From contig NZ_RAPV01000002.1 in assembly GCF_003610295.1 (NCBI RefSeq), positions 1,240,001-1,304,000 of the forward strand: a DNA stretch of 64,000 bases, read 5' to 3'. Under the pieces are notes generated by a model, which made no database searches, was not told where the DNA came from, and saw only the letters and a list, made by a program, of their open reading frames with translations. This stretch comes from Paraburkholderia sp. BL23I1N1. GTDB lineage: Bacteria > Pseudomonadota > Gammaproteobacteria > Burkholderiales > Burkholderiaceae. The position numbers and the translations under genes were made by a program. This document shows positions 1-7,858 of this stretch, in pieces. Each line of letters begins with the position of its first letter. Position 1 is the first letter of the stretch.

Positions 1-1631
1 TTCAGGTACTGATGCATCTCATGGCGCAGCGCTCGCATCGCGGCGGGCAGCGCGCCCTGCACGGTGCCGAGATTGCCCGGGTCGGCTACACGCTCGGGGG
101 GATGCGATGGCGTCGTGCCGATGTCGTAATAACCGTGAATCGTCATACCGTCCATATAGCGGCCGATTCCGAGCGGACCGAGACGGCGCATCCAACTGAC
201 ATTCGCCTGCACCGAAGCGTACGTCACACCCATCACCACGGCATGCGGGTCCGTCTGATGAATGCCCTCCCAGACGGCCTTATACATCGCGACAAAATTC
301 GCGTCGGTATCGCGCCACGGCAGTCCACCATCGGCGTCCGGTTCCCATGTCACCTGATAGTAGTTGTCGCGTTGTGTGGGGAAGTAGGTCATTCGCGTGC
401 GGTTGGATTCGGCGCCGACTTTTGCCATGTAGTCCTTCATTTGCGCGAGCGAGGTGGGCACGTAGCTGTGCGTCTCTTTGCCCGTTGGGCTGGCCCACTG
501 AGGAATGCCGTCGAGCTGGATCAGGCGCATGATGTCGCCGCGCCGGAAGTAGGGGAGTAACTGCTTGCTCGCGGGATCGAACGTGCCCGCCTTTTTAGGC
601 TCTTCCATGTACCAGTTGCGGTTGTCGTTTGCCCACGAAAGGCCGAGCGCCGTATAGACCGGCCGGTAGCCGTCGCCGTCGCAGCAATGCTGTCCTGGCG
701 CAAGGTAGGCGGTGCCCTGTCCGCCGAATCGATGCAGGTCCTCGTAGGGAACGCGTACGGCGGGTAAGGCCGCGGAGGTGTCGGGCAGTACGCCAAAGGT
801 GGCGATGCCCGCAGGACGTGTGCCGCGCGATTCGAGCTGGCCGTGTGCGCGTTCCAGCGAAGCCGAGACGGCGAAGTAGCCGGCAATGCTCGACGCGCAA
901 CTGAGGGTTGATAGCATGGCGCCCGCTGCAACGGGAAAGCGCCCGCTTGCGCGCACGGCATCCCAGCTGTCGCGGATTTGCCAGTTGAGCGTGTCGTTTT
1001 GTGCCGGTCGCGTGGTGAAGACGAGAGCGAACGGTTTGTCCGCTGCGAACAGGCGCGTGCCGTCGCTCGGCGTGTCCGCTTCCAGCAGATCGCCGTTTGC
1101 CGCTGCGCGCATCTGTGAAGAGGGCGCGGCGCAGCGCAGGCCCTGTCCGGGCGGCGCCTTTAATGCAGTGGGCACGGTGGGCGCCGATTCCGGCGCGGTG
1201 TCTGTGGTCGCAGCCGCAGCCGCAGCCGCCTTTGCCGCCGCGCTCGAATCAGCCGCCGTGAGTGCGACCGCGCAACGCTTCTCTACCCCTGGTGCCGGAT
1301 CGCCGAACACACCGTTATTGCACTCGGCACTGTTCGAGAACGTTTTGACGACGTGTTGCTCGGGCGTGCCGTACAGCACGTCACGCGTACCGCTGAACCG
1401 GCAGGTGCCGTATTCCGCCGCGCACGGTGCCCACTTTCTTCCGTCGACGCTCAGTTTGGCATTGCTCGCGCTGTCCGACCCCGTTGAAGGCCCTGCCGCA
1501 CGACACGATGAAGCCGCCATGCCCAGCAGGATAAATGCCGCCGCCGAGGCAGCAGCGTGTAGCGCCAACGCGTGGGCGGCAGGGGCTCTTTCGCGTGGTC
1601 GCAGCGCTTGATTTTCACGTACATTCGACAT
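1..1631 (-). CDS. Secreted glycoside-hydrolase-like protein, 3' end off window
   Basis: The minus-strand frame is open from an ATG at 1631 to the left edge, about 543 residues, with no stop, so the gene is partial. The N-terminus has a hydrophobic stretch (about residues 22-42) ending in ASSC, which fits a signal peptide and possibly a lipoprotein. Residues about 58-115 form a Cys-rich module with the pattern W..C..E.GTC.F.GTR.V.YG and C.N..FGDPAPG..K.C, known from secreted carbohydrate-active proteins. The second half looks like a TIM-barrel hydrolase: LIQLDGIPQW, then VTWEPDADGG with a plausible acid/base Glu, and later MTIHGYY. It could belong near GH39 or a related clan-A family. It lies divergently beside an exopolysaccharide locus, so a role in trimming that polymer is possible but inferred. 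Base composition is like its neighbours. Confidence 0.7.
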   Translation of the reverse strand, partial: MSNVRENQALRPRERAPAAHALALHAAASAAAFILLGMAASSCRAAGPSTGSDSASNAKLSVDGRKWAPCAAEYGTCRFSGTRDVLYGTPEQHVVKTFSNSAECNNGVFGDPAPGVEKRCAVALTAADSSAAAKAAAAAAATTDTAPESAPTVPTALKAPPGQGLRCAAPSSQMRAAANGDLLEADTPSDGTRLFAADKPFALVFTTRPAQNDTLNWQIRDSWDAVRASGRFPVAAGAMLSTLSCASSIAGYFAVSASLERAHGQLESRGTRPAGIATFGVLPDTSAALPAVRVPYEDLHRFGGQGTAYLAPGQHCCDGDGYRPVYTALGLSWANDNRNWYMEEPKKAGTFDPASKQLLPYFRRGDIMRLIQLDGIPQWASPTGKETHSYVPTSLAQMKDYMAKVGAESNRTRMTYFPTQRDNYYQVTWEPDADGGLPWRDTDANFVAMYKAVWEGIHQTDPHAVVMGVTYASVQANVSWMRRLGPLGIGRYMDGMTIHGYYDIGTTPSHPPERVADPGNLGTVQGALPAAMRALRHEMHQYL

Positions 1632-2438
1632 GTGTTCCCCGTGTCGTTCGACGGCTATGTTCCGACTATAGAACGTCGTCGAAGTGCTAGTTGACCAGGT
1701 CGGACCCGCCTCAGCCCACCTCGCATCGCGATCTGTTGCGGAAACCACATAGTCTATTTCCGCAATTCGATGGCGGAATCGTACCGGCTCTCATCCGACA
1801 GAATCCGCCATTGGCCCGTCTATTGCCGGACGGGCTAAAGCTCAATTATTGTTGTGTTTCACGTTTGAAACATTAATCGTCGTGCTTATATTCGCCAGGC
1901 CCTATAACAACGAATTAAATAATTTTTTCTCTTGAAAGTTGTTTATATTGGACACTGCTTTTCATGTCTCTGCCAACCGAAAATATCGTCAGAAGAAAGC
2001 CCCTGTGGCATCTGGTAAGAGTAATGACGGGTGCGGGCAAGGCGGCTGCGCTCATTCCGGCGACGTGATGGAAAGAAGTCACTTCAAATCTGCGGAATGG
2101 CGGGTGGATCAAATTACAACTCAAGCATTTCGAGTAGCGATTGTATGTTGGCTAACGCACAAATAATCGCATTAATTAGCATTAAGATTCGCGAAACGTA
2201 AATTCATTCATATGCAGAATCGGTATTTAATTCGATGAAAAATCAGTGATGGAAAAAATGTTCCGAAAATCACTGGCCAGCCATCATATTCAAGCGCCAA
2301 CATGTCTGCACTTTCGGTCATGGCGGCTAAATGCTTGATTGCGGATGGCTATGATGCACTGCACTGAGCATGCCTCCGTGCCGGCGATCAAGGTTGAAAA
2401 GTAGCTCCGTTTATCCGTTTTTTGGTGAGAGGATGACT
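1632..2438. other. AT-rich intergenic region upstream of the EPS regulator
   Basis: This stretch of about 800 bases between the divergent hydrolase and the regulator holds no convincing gene. Its GC content falls clearly below the flanks between about 1850 and 2290. Short open frames exist on both strands but lack ribosome sites and recognisable products. It probably contains the divergent promoters; the AT-rich character would suit binding by H-NS-like silencers, which is inference. Confidence 0.5.
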
Positions 2439-3425
2439 ATGACCTGCGCGAGTCTCGAGTCAGCAATGCTGCGCTGGGTGCACGCACCGAGCAAGGGAAT
2501 GCGTCGCATCGCAATACTGATGTTCAACGACTGCTCGTTGCAGGGCGCGGGCGTGGTTGCCGAAGTATTCCAGGCTGCAAACGAACTGGCGTCGTCCGGA
2601 TCGGGCGGCTCGTTGTATGACGTTTCCTTCCTGTCGGCCGACGGCGGCATGGTGACCTCGTCATCCGCGCTGCGGGTGTGGACCGACGGACTCGATGCGC
2701 GGCATTACGGCGGCTTCGACGCGTTGTATGTCGCCGGTGGCAAAGGTGCGTTCGCCGCAGCCGGCGACGAGCGGCTGATTGCCTGGTTACGACGCATTCG
2801 CCGCAATACCGGCATGATCCGGCCGATCGCCGAAGGGCGCGTGCTGCTCGAGGCCGCCTATGTGCCGGACAGCAAGGACAGTGGCGATTTCCACGAGCCG
2901 CAGTCGATGCCGTCGCGCCAGGCCGAACAGAACGGCGATGCGGGCGACCGGCTCGAATCGATGCGAAGCGCGCTCGCCATGATCAAGCGCGATCTCGGCA
3001 GCGCGACCGCCCGCACGGTGGCCGAGCGACTGCTCGCCGATTCGTGCTCGAATCTCGCGCCGCTGCTTGGCGAAGACGGCGGCTTGAGCCCCGGTGACAA
3101 AGTGCGCGCGGCGGCCCGCTGGCTGCAAGAAAACTGCCAGCAGTCGATTTCGATTGCCGATGCGGCGCAGTTCGCCGCGATGAGCGAGCGCAACTTCCTG
3201 CGCCGCTTCAAGATGGAAATGGGTATCACGCCCTCGAGTTTTCTGTTGCATGAGCGCCTCGCGGTGACCTGCAGCCTGCTGACCGAGTCGGAATTGCCGG
3301 TAGACAAAATCGCCCGGCGCACCGGAATGGGTAACGGTGACCGGCTTGCCAAGGTCTTCCGCAAGCGGATGAGAATTTCCCCCACTGAGTTCCGGATTCA
3401 AAGCCGCCGCATGGTCGGAGGATAG
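2439..3425 (+). CDS. GlxA-family AraC-type transcriptional regulator
   Basis: This 328-residue protein has two parts. Residues about 20-140 resemble the DJ-1/PfpI-like sensing domain of GlxA regulators (RIAILMFNDCSLQGAGVVAEVFQAAN, then DALYVAGGKG). Residues about 215-320 form an AraC-type double helix-turn-helix (ISIADAAQFAAMSERNFLRRFK and PVDKIARRTGMGNGDRLAKVFRKRM). The sensing domain is shorter than in full GlxA proteins, with the part after the TGMIRPIAEG segment replaced by a polar linker. The start is chosen at 2439 because GAGAGG lies 6 bases before it; an ATG at 2433 in the same frame sits on that ribosome site. It is the first gene before manC in the same direction and is likely to control the EPS locus, which is inference from position. 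Confidence 0.8.
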   Translation: MTCASLESAMLRWVHAPSKGMRRIAILMFNDCSLQGAGVVAEVFQAANELASSGSGGSLYDVSFLSADGGMVTSSSALRVWTDGLDARHYGGFDALYVAGGKGAFAAAGDERLIAWLRRIRRNTGMIRPIAEGRVLLEAAYVPDSKDSGDFHEPQSMPSRQAEQNGDAGDRLESMRSALAMIKRDLGSATARTVAERLLADSCSNLAPLLGEDGGLSPGDKVRAAARWLQENCQQSISIADAAQFAAMSERNFLRRFKMEMGITPSSFLLHERLAVTCSLLTESELPVDKIARRTGMGNGDRLAKVFRKRMRISPTEFRIQSRRMVGG

Positions 3426-3524
3426 GGATAAGGGATAACGCGCGCGCGGAGGGGCTGACCGCGCCTATCACGTAGTGTTTCAGCAAATCGTTCGTTGTCT
3501 AACAGAATTATAAGGAATGCGAAT

Positions 3525-5123
3525 ATGTTGATTAAGGGAGATGTGAGCGCTGCGTCGGTGAACCCGGACGGCGCACTTGCCGGGACCACCGGTGCGCGTT
3601 GCGCGCGCATCGTCCCGGTCATCCTTGCCGGTGGTTCGGGCACGCGGCTGTGGCCGGTGTCGCGCGAAAACTATCCGAAGCAACTGATCGACGTCGTCGG
3701 CTCCGACTCGCTGTTGCAGGCGACCGCGCGCCGGATGGACGGCTTTCCCGCCGGCTGGAATGTGGACGTGTCGCCGATCATCGTATGCGGCGAAGAACAC
3801 CGGTTCGTGATTGCGGAGCAGCTTCTTGAAAACGGCGTGAACGCGCGTCTGGTTGTCGAGCCGGCACGGCGCGACACGGCGCCGGCGTTGACGCTTGCGG
3901 CGTCGCTCGCGTGCGCGGACGGCAACGACGCGATTCTGATCGTGATGCCCGCCGACCATTCGATCGCGGATGTGCCCGCGCTGCAAGGCGCGCTGGAACG
4001 TGCGGCGCGGTACGCGGAACAGGGTTCGATCGCTACGCTGGGCGTGCCGCCCACGCGCCCCGATACGGGCTTCGGCTATATCCGCATCGGCGCGCCGTTG
4101 ACTGAGGGCGCGCATGCGATCGACGGCTTCGTCGAGAAACCGGCTGAGGAAATCGCCGCGCAGTACGTCGCGGCGGGCACGTATTGGTGGAACGCAGGGA
4201 TCTTCGTCGTACGGGCACGTGTGTGGCTCGATACGCTGAAACGCCTGCAGCCCGAGATGCATGCGGCCTGCGAACGGGCATTCGCGGACGGCCGCAGCGA
4301 AGGCGCGTATTTCCGTCCGCTGGCAGACGCATTTCTGAGTTCGCCCGCGGACTCGATCGACTACGCGGTGATGGAGCGTCTGACTGATGAGAGCGATGTA
4401 AGTAACGCGAGCGACGTCAGCGCTGCGAACGAGGCACCCGCACCCCGCGGCACAGACCCGCGCGTATCCGGTGCGAATCCGTCCGGCGTGGTGGTCCGCC
4501 TCGATGCCGGCTGGTCGGATCTCGGTTCCTGGGACGCCGTCTGGGCCGCGATGGAGAAGGACGTCAACGGCAACGCCGGGCGCGGCCGCGTGACGTTCGA
4601 AGGCGCGGTGTCGAGCTATGCGCATTCCGAAGGCCGGCTGGTCGCCTGTGTCGGCACGACCAATGTGGTGGTCGTCGAAACGGCCGACGCCGTGCTGGTG
4701 GTCGACCGTTCACATGTGCAGGACGTCAAGGGCCTGGTGTCGCGCATCAAGGCGCAGCACGCCCCCGAGGCCGACGTGCATCGCAAGGTGCGCCGCCCCT
4801 GGGGTTTCTACGATTCCATCGACCATGGCGAACGCTTCCAGGTGAAGCGCATCGTCGTCACGCCGGGCGCGAAGCTGTCGCTGCAACTGCACCACCACCG
4901 GGCCGAGCACTGGGTCGTCGTGCGCGGTACGGCGCTCGTCACGCGCGGCGAAGAGCAGTTCCTGCTCAGCGAAAACGAATCGACCTACATTCCGCTCGGC
5001 ACACGTCACCGGCTCGAGAACCCGGGGAAGGTGCCGCTCGAAATTATTGAAATCCAGTCCGGCACCTATCTCGGTGAAGACGACATTGTGAGGTTCAACG
5101 ACAACTACGGCCGCTGCTCCTAA
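3525..5123 (+). CDS. manC: Mannose-1-phosphate guanylyltransferase / mannose-6-phosphate isomerase
   Basis: This bifunctional AlgA/ManC-type enzyme makes mannose-6-phosphate and GDP-mannose, the precursor for the GDP-fucose enzymes further along the locus. The nucleotidyltransferase signature is VPVILAGGSGTRLWP with SRENYPKQ near residues 30-55, and FVEKP and WWNAGIF follow. The C-terminal cupin (from about residue 425) carries RPWG.YDSIDHG, LSLQLHHHRAEHW and VVRGTA, the type II isomerase motifs. The 532-residue length exceeds the usual 470-490 because a low-complexity Ser/Ala/Asn/Pro-rich insert of about 30 residues (about 290-320) precedes VVRLDAGWSDLGSW. The ATG at 3525 is preferred: TAAGGA lies upstream, while the frame also opens at a TTG at 3495. 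It heads the main EPS gene run and corresponds to bceA of cepacian clusters. Confidence 0.93.
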   Translation: MLIKGDVSAASVNPDGALAGTTGARCARIVPVILAGGSGTRLWPVSRENYPKQLIDVVGSDSLLQATARRMDGFPAGWNVDVSPIIVCGEEHRFVIAEQLLENGVNARLVVEPARRDTAPALTLAASLACADGNDAILIVMPADHSIADVPALQGALERAARYAEQGSIATLGVPPTRPDTGFGYIRIGAPLTEGAHAIDGFVEKPAEEIAAQYVAAGTYWWNAGIFVVRARVWLDTLKRLQPEMHAACERAFADGRSEGAYFRPLADAFLSSPADSIDYAVMERLTDESDVSNASDVSAANEAPAPRGTDPRVSGANPSGVVVRLDAGWSDLGSWDAVWAAMEKDVNGNAGRGRVTFEGAVSSYAHSEGRLVACVGTTNVVVVETADAVLVVDRSHVQDVKGLVSRIKAQHAPEADVHRKVRRPWGFYDSIDHGERFQVKRIVVTPGAKLSLQLHHHRAEHWVVVRGTALVTRGEEQFLLSENESTYIPLGTRHRLENPGKVPLEIIEIQSGTYLGEDDIVRFNDNYGRCS

Positions 5124-5180
5124 CAGCGCGCCAGGGATGATTTGCGGAAAAGAACGAACAGCCAGAACGAGGAAAGCAAA

Positions 5181-6566
5181 ATGCGCAAGTTTCAGGATTT
5201 ACTCGCGCGAGTGTTCGATGTCGCGTTGGTGCTCGCGGGGGCGGCGGTTGCGTCGCAGATCCGTTTCGACTACCTCGCCCAATCCGGATTCTATTGGGCG
5301 CTCGTGATGTTTTCCGCTGCCTTCGCGCTGGCGATCTTTCCGGCGTTCGGTGTCTATGAATCCTGGCGCGGCCGTTCCAAGCTCTCGCTGGCCGGCCAGG
5401 TGTCGCTCGCGTGGCTGATGGTGCAGGGCTGTGCGCTGGTGCTGATGTATTCGCTGCATCGCAGCGACTTCGTGTCGCGACTCTGGTTCTCCTACTGGAC
5501 CGCGATGACGGGCGGCCTGATGATCTCCTACCGCCTGATCACGCACGCGGTGCTGGCGCGTGCTCGCGGCGCCGGGATGAATTTGCATCAGGTCGCGATT
5601 GTCGGCAGCGGCACGCAGTGCGACGACATCATCCGCCGGATCGAGTCGGCGCCGACCACCGGTTTTCGGGCCATCGCCGTCTACAACACGCACCCGGACG
5701 TGTCGCCTGTCATCAGTTCGCGCGTACCGGTGTTCGACACAGTGGACGCGCTCGCGGGCTATATCCGCACCAACGACGTGCACGAACTCTGGCTGATGCT
5801 CTCGCTCACCGAGGAGCCGCTGATCTGTTCACTGATCGGCGAGTTCCGCTGCGACCTGGTGAATATCCGCTTCATGCCGGACGTGCGCAGCCTTGCGCTC
5901 TTTGAAGGTAGCGGCGTGATCGATCTGCTCGGCGTGCCGGCAATCAACCTGGTCGCCTCGCCGCTCTCGGCGAGTTCGATGCTGAAGAAGGAAATCTTCG
6001 ACCGCCTGTTCGCCGCGACGGCGTTGATTGGTCTCGCGCCGATCCTGCTCGCCATTGCGATCGCGGTGAAGCTCTCGTCGCGCGGCCCGGTTCTCTTCAA
6101 GCAGAAGCGTAAAGGCGCGGACGGCCGCGTCTTCACGATCTACAAATTCCGCTCGATGCGACTGCATACCGAGGAGAAAGGCACGCTCAGGCAGGCGACG
6201 CGCAACGATGCGCGCGTCACGAAAGTCGGCGCATTTCTACGCCGCACGAGCCTCGACGAACTGCCGCAATTTTTCAACGTGCTGCGTGGCGACATGTCGG
6301 TCGTTGGACCGCGTCCCCATGCACTCGAGCACGACGACCTCTATCAGAAAGTGGTCGCCGGCTACATCAATCGCTATCGGATCAAGCCGGGCATTACCGG
6401 TTGGGCGCAGATCAACGGCTTTCGTGGCGAAACCGACCGCATCGAGAAGATGGAGCGTCGCGTCGAACATGACCTGTACTACCTGGGGCATTGGTCGTTC
6501 GCGCTCGATATGCGGATTATCGGCGCGACGATTGTCGCCGGACTGGTGCATCGAAACGCTTACTAA
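5181..6566 (+). CDS. Undecaprenyl-phosphate sugar-1-phosphate transferase (WcaJ/BceB-type)
   Basis: This 461-residue membrane enzyme starts polysaccharide repeat-unit assembly by moving a sugar-1-phosphate, most likely glucose-1-phosphate, onto undecaprenyl phosphate. The N-terminal half has several membrane segments (about residues 10-120) and a CoA-binding-like Rossmann fold (HQVAIVGSG, about residue 135). The C-terminal catalytic domain begins with KEIFDRLFA and a membrane helix, then [47 protein letters not shown] and the terminal DL.YLGHWS. This domain order defines the polyprenyl glycosylphosphotransferase family. The ATG at 5181 has GAGGAAAG at good spacing. It sits between manC and wza. 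Glucose as the substrate is family knowledge, not directly visible. Confidence 0.92.
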   Translation: MRKFQDLLARVFDVALVLAGAAVASQIRFDYLAQSGFYWALVMFSAAFALAIFPAFGVYESWRGRSKLSLAGQVSLAWLMVQGCALVLMYSLHRSDFVSRLWFSYWTAMTGGLMISYRLITHAVLARARGAGMNLHQVAIVGSGTQCDDIIRRIESAPTTGFRAIAVYNTHPDVSPVISSRVPVFDTVDALAGYIRTNDVHELWLMLSLTEEPLICSLIGEFRCDLVNIRFMPDVRSLALFEGSGVIDLLGVPAINLVASPLSASSMLKKEIFDRLFAATALIGLAPILLAIAIAVKLSSRGPVLFKQKRKGADGRVFTIYKFRSMRLHTEEKGTLRQATRNDARVTKVGAFLRRTSLDELPQFFNVLRGDMSVVGPRPHALEHDDLYQKVVAGYINRYRIKPGITGWAQINGFRGETDRIEKMERRVEHDLYYLGHWSFALDMRIIGATIVAGLVHRNAY

Positions 6567-6633
6567 GTAGTTAACAAGCACGCCGGGCACGCCCTCCCCC
6601 GAGGACAGGTCCCTGGCACAAGGAGGAAACACC

Positions 6634-7773
6634 ATGAGCTCGCTTGGTATACGCACGGGAAGTCTCGTGATTTTCACAGCTACTGTACTGCTTTCCGGAT
6701 GCGGGGCCGTACCGGGTCAACGGATGATTACGCCAGCCGCGATTCAGGACACGGGTGGGGATTACAGCACGGAAGCGTCGCAGCAACAGCAGATACAGAT
6801 CACCGATATCAACCTCGCGCTGCTGCGCAAGATGAACTCGGCGCAGACGTCCGCGGCACTGCCGCAGCAGACGGTCGCGCTGTTCGGCAAGCCGACGGCT
6901 TACAAGGTCGGTCCTGGCGACGTGCTGCAGATCGTCGTGTGGGATCACCCGGAACTCGCCGCCGCGCTTGGCCAGCCTGCGCAGAACGCGAAAACATCGG
7001 ATGCCGCGCCCGGTTTTCTGATCGACGAAAACGGCGACGTGCAGTTCCCGTACGCGGGCAACGTGCATGTGGCGGGCAAAGACGTCGCATCGATCCAGCG
7101 GGAATTGCATAAGCGTCTGAGCAACGTGTATCAGAAGCCCGAGGTGACAGTGCGGGTGGCGTCGTTCCGGAACGCGCAGGTCTACGTGGATGGGGAAGTG
7201 CGGACACCTGGGGCTCAGTCGATCAACGACATCCCGATGTCGTTGACGAGCGCGATCAATCAGGGCGGCGGCTTCAGCGCCAACGCGGACCGCAGCCGCG
7301 TCGATCTGATCCGCAATGGCGTGACGTATCCGCTCAACGTGGACGATCTGATCAAGCGCGGCCGCAATCCTTCGGATATCTACCTGCAACCGGGCGACAT
7401 CGTACGTGTGTCTTCGCGCGAAGACAGCGGCGTGTATGTGATGGGCGAAGTCAACAAGCCGGCGACCATCCTGCCGATGCGCAACGGAACGCTCACGCTT
7501 TCGCAGGCCATTTCCGATAGCGGCAGCTTCGATTCGAACACGTCCGCGCCCCGGCAGTTGTTCGTGATCCGCAATTCGACAAGCGATGCGCCGCAGGTCT
7601 ACCACCTCGATGCGACCTCGCCGGTGTCCATGGTGCTTGCCAATCAGTTCGAGCTCGAGCCGAAGGACGTCGTGTACGTCGGTCAAGGCGGGCTGGTTCG
7701 CTTCAACCGTGTGTTGAACCTGCTGCTGCCGGCGATCAATGCGGCTGTGACGGGTGCCGTTCTTGCGAAATAA
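6634..7773 (+). CDS. wza: Outer-membrane polysaccharide export lipoprotein (Wza/BceE)
   Basis: This 379-residue protein forms the outer-membrane export channel for the polymer. It begins with a lipoprotein signal whose lipobox is LLSGC (Cys23). The poly-export domain follows: YKVGPGDVLQIVVWDHPEL near residue 90, then FLIDENGDVQFPYAGNV. Two SLBB-type repeats come next (AQVYVDGEVRTPG and GVYVMGEVNKPATI) and the protein ends in a hydrophobic amphipathic stretch (FNRVLNLLLPAINAAVTGAVLAK), as expected for the helical barrel. The ribosome site AAGGAGG lies 8 bases upstream. It is directly followed by the wzc kinase. No low-molecular-weight tyrosine phosphatase (wzb) lies between them, unlike many Wza-Wzb-Wzc clusters. 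Confidence 0.93.
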   Translation: MSSLGIRTGSLVIFTATVLLSGCGAVPGQRMITPAAIQDTGGDYSTEASQQQQIQITDINLALLRKMNSAQTSAALPQQTVALFGKPTAYKVGPGDVLQIVVWDHPELAAALGQPAQNAKTSDAAPGFLIDENGDVQFPYAGNVHVAGKDVASIQRELHKRLSNVYQKPEVTVRVASFRNAQVYVDGEVRTPGAQSINDIPMSLTSAINQGGGFSANADRSRVDLIRNGVTYPLNVDDLIKRGRNPSDIYLQPGDIVRVSSREDSGVYVMGEVNKPATILPMRNGTLTLSQAISDSGSFDSNTSAPRQLFVIRNSTSDAPQVYHLDATSPVSMVLANQFELEPKDVVYVGQGGLVRFNRVLNLLLPAINAAVTGAVLAK

Positions 7774-7818
7774 CAAGCGCGATAACAAGCGTGATAACTA
7801 CCGCGATAACAAGCGTGC
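7771..7818. repeat. 12-bp tandem repeat, four units, starting at the wza stop codon
   Basis: The wza stop codon TAA opens four consecutive 12-base units: TAACAAGCGCGA, TAACAAGCGTGA, TAACTACCGCGA and TAACAAGCGTGC. The array fills most of the wza-wzc gap and ends 40 bases before the wzc start. Each unit carries its own TAA in the same frame, so the stop is repeated. Copy number could vary by slippage. Confidence 0.85.
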
Positions 7819-7858
7819 AACGTGACCATGAACCGCCGGGCTTTGTTGGGTGAACAAA

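Noticed and set aside
886..1611. A 241-codon plus-strand frame opposite the secreted hydrolase
   Set aside because: The minus strand carries a continuous frame with a signal peptide and carbohydrate-module motifs; the plus frame is an Ala-rich shadow.
1691..2166. Small frames on both strands in the region before the EPS regulator
   Set aside because: They are short, overlap each other and lack ribosome sites; AT-rich promoter DNA explains them.
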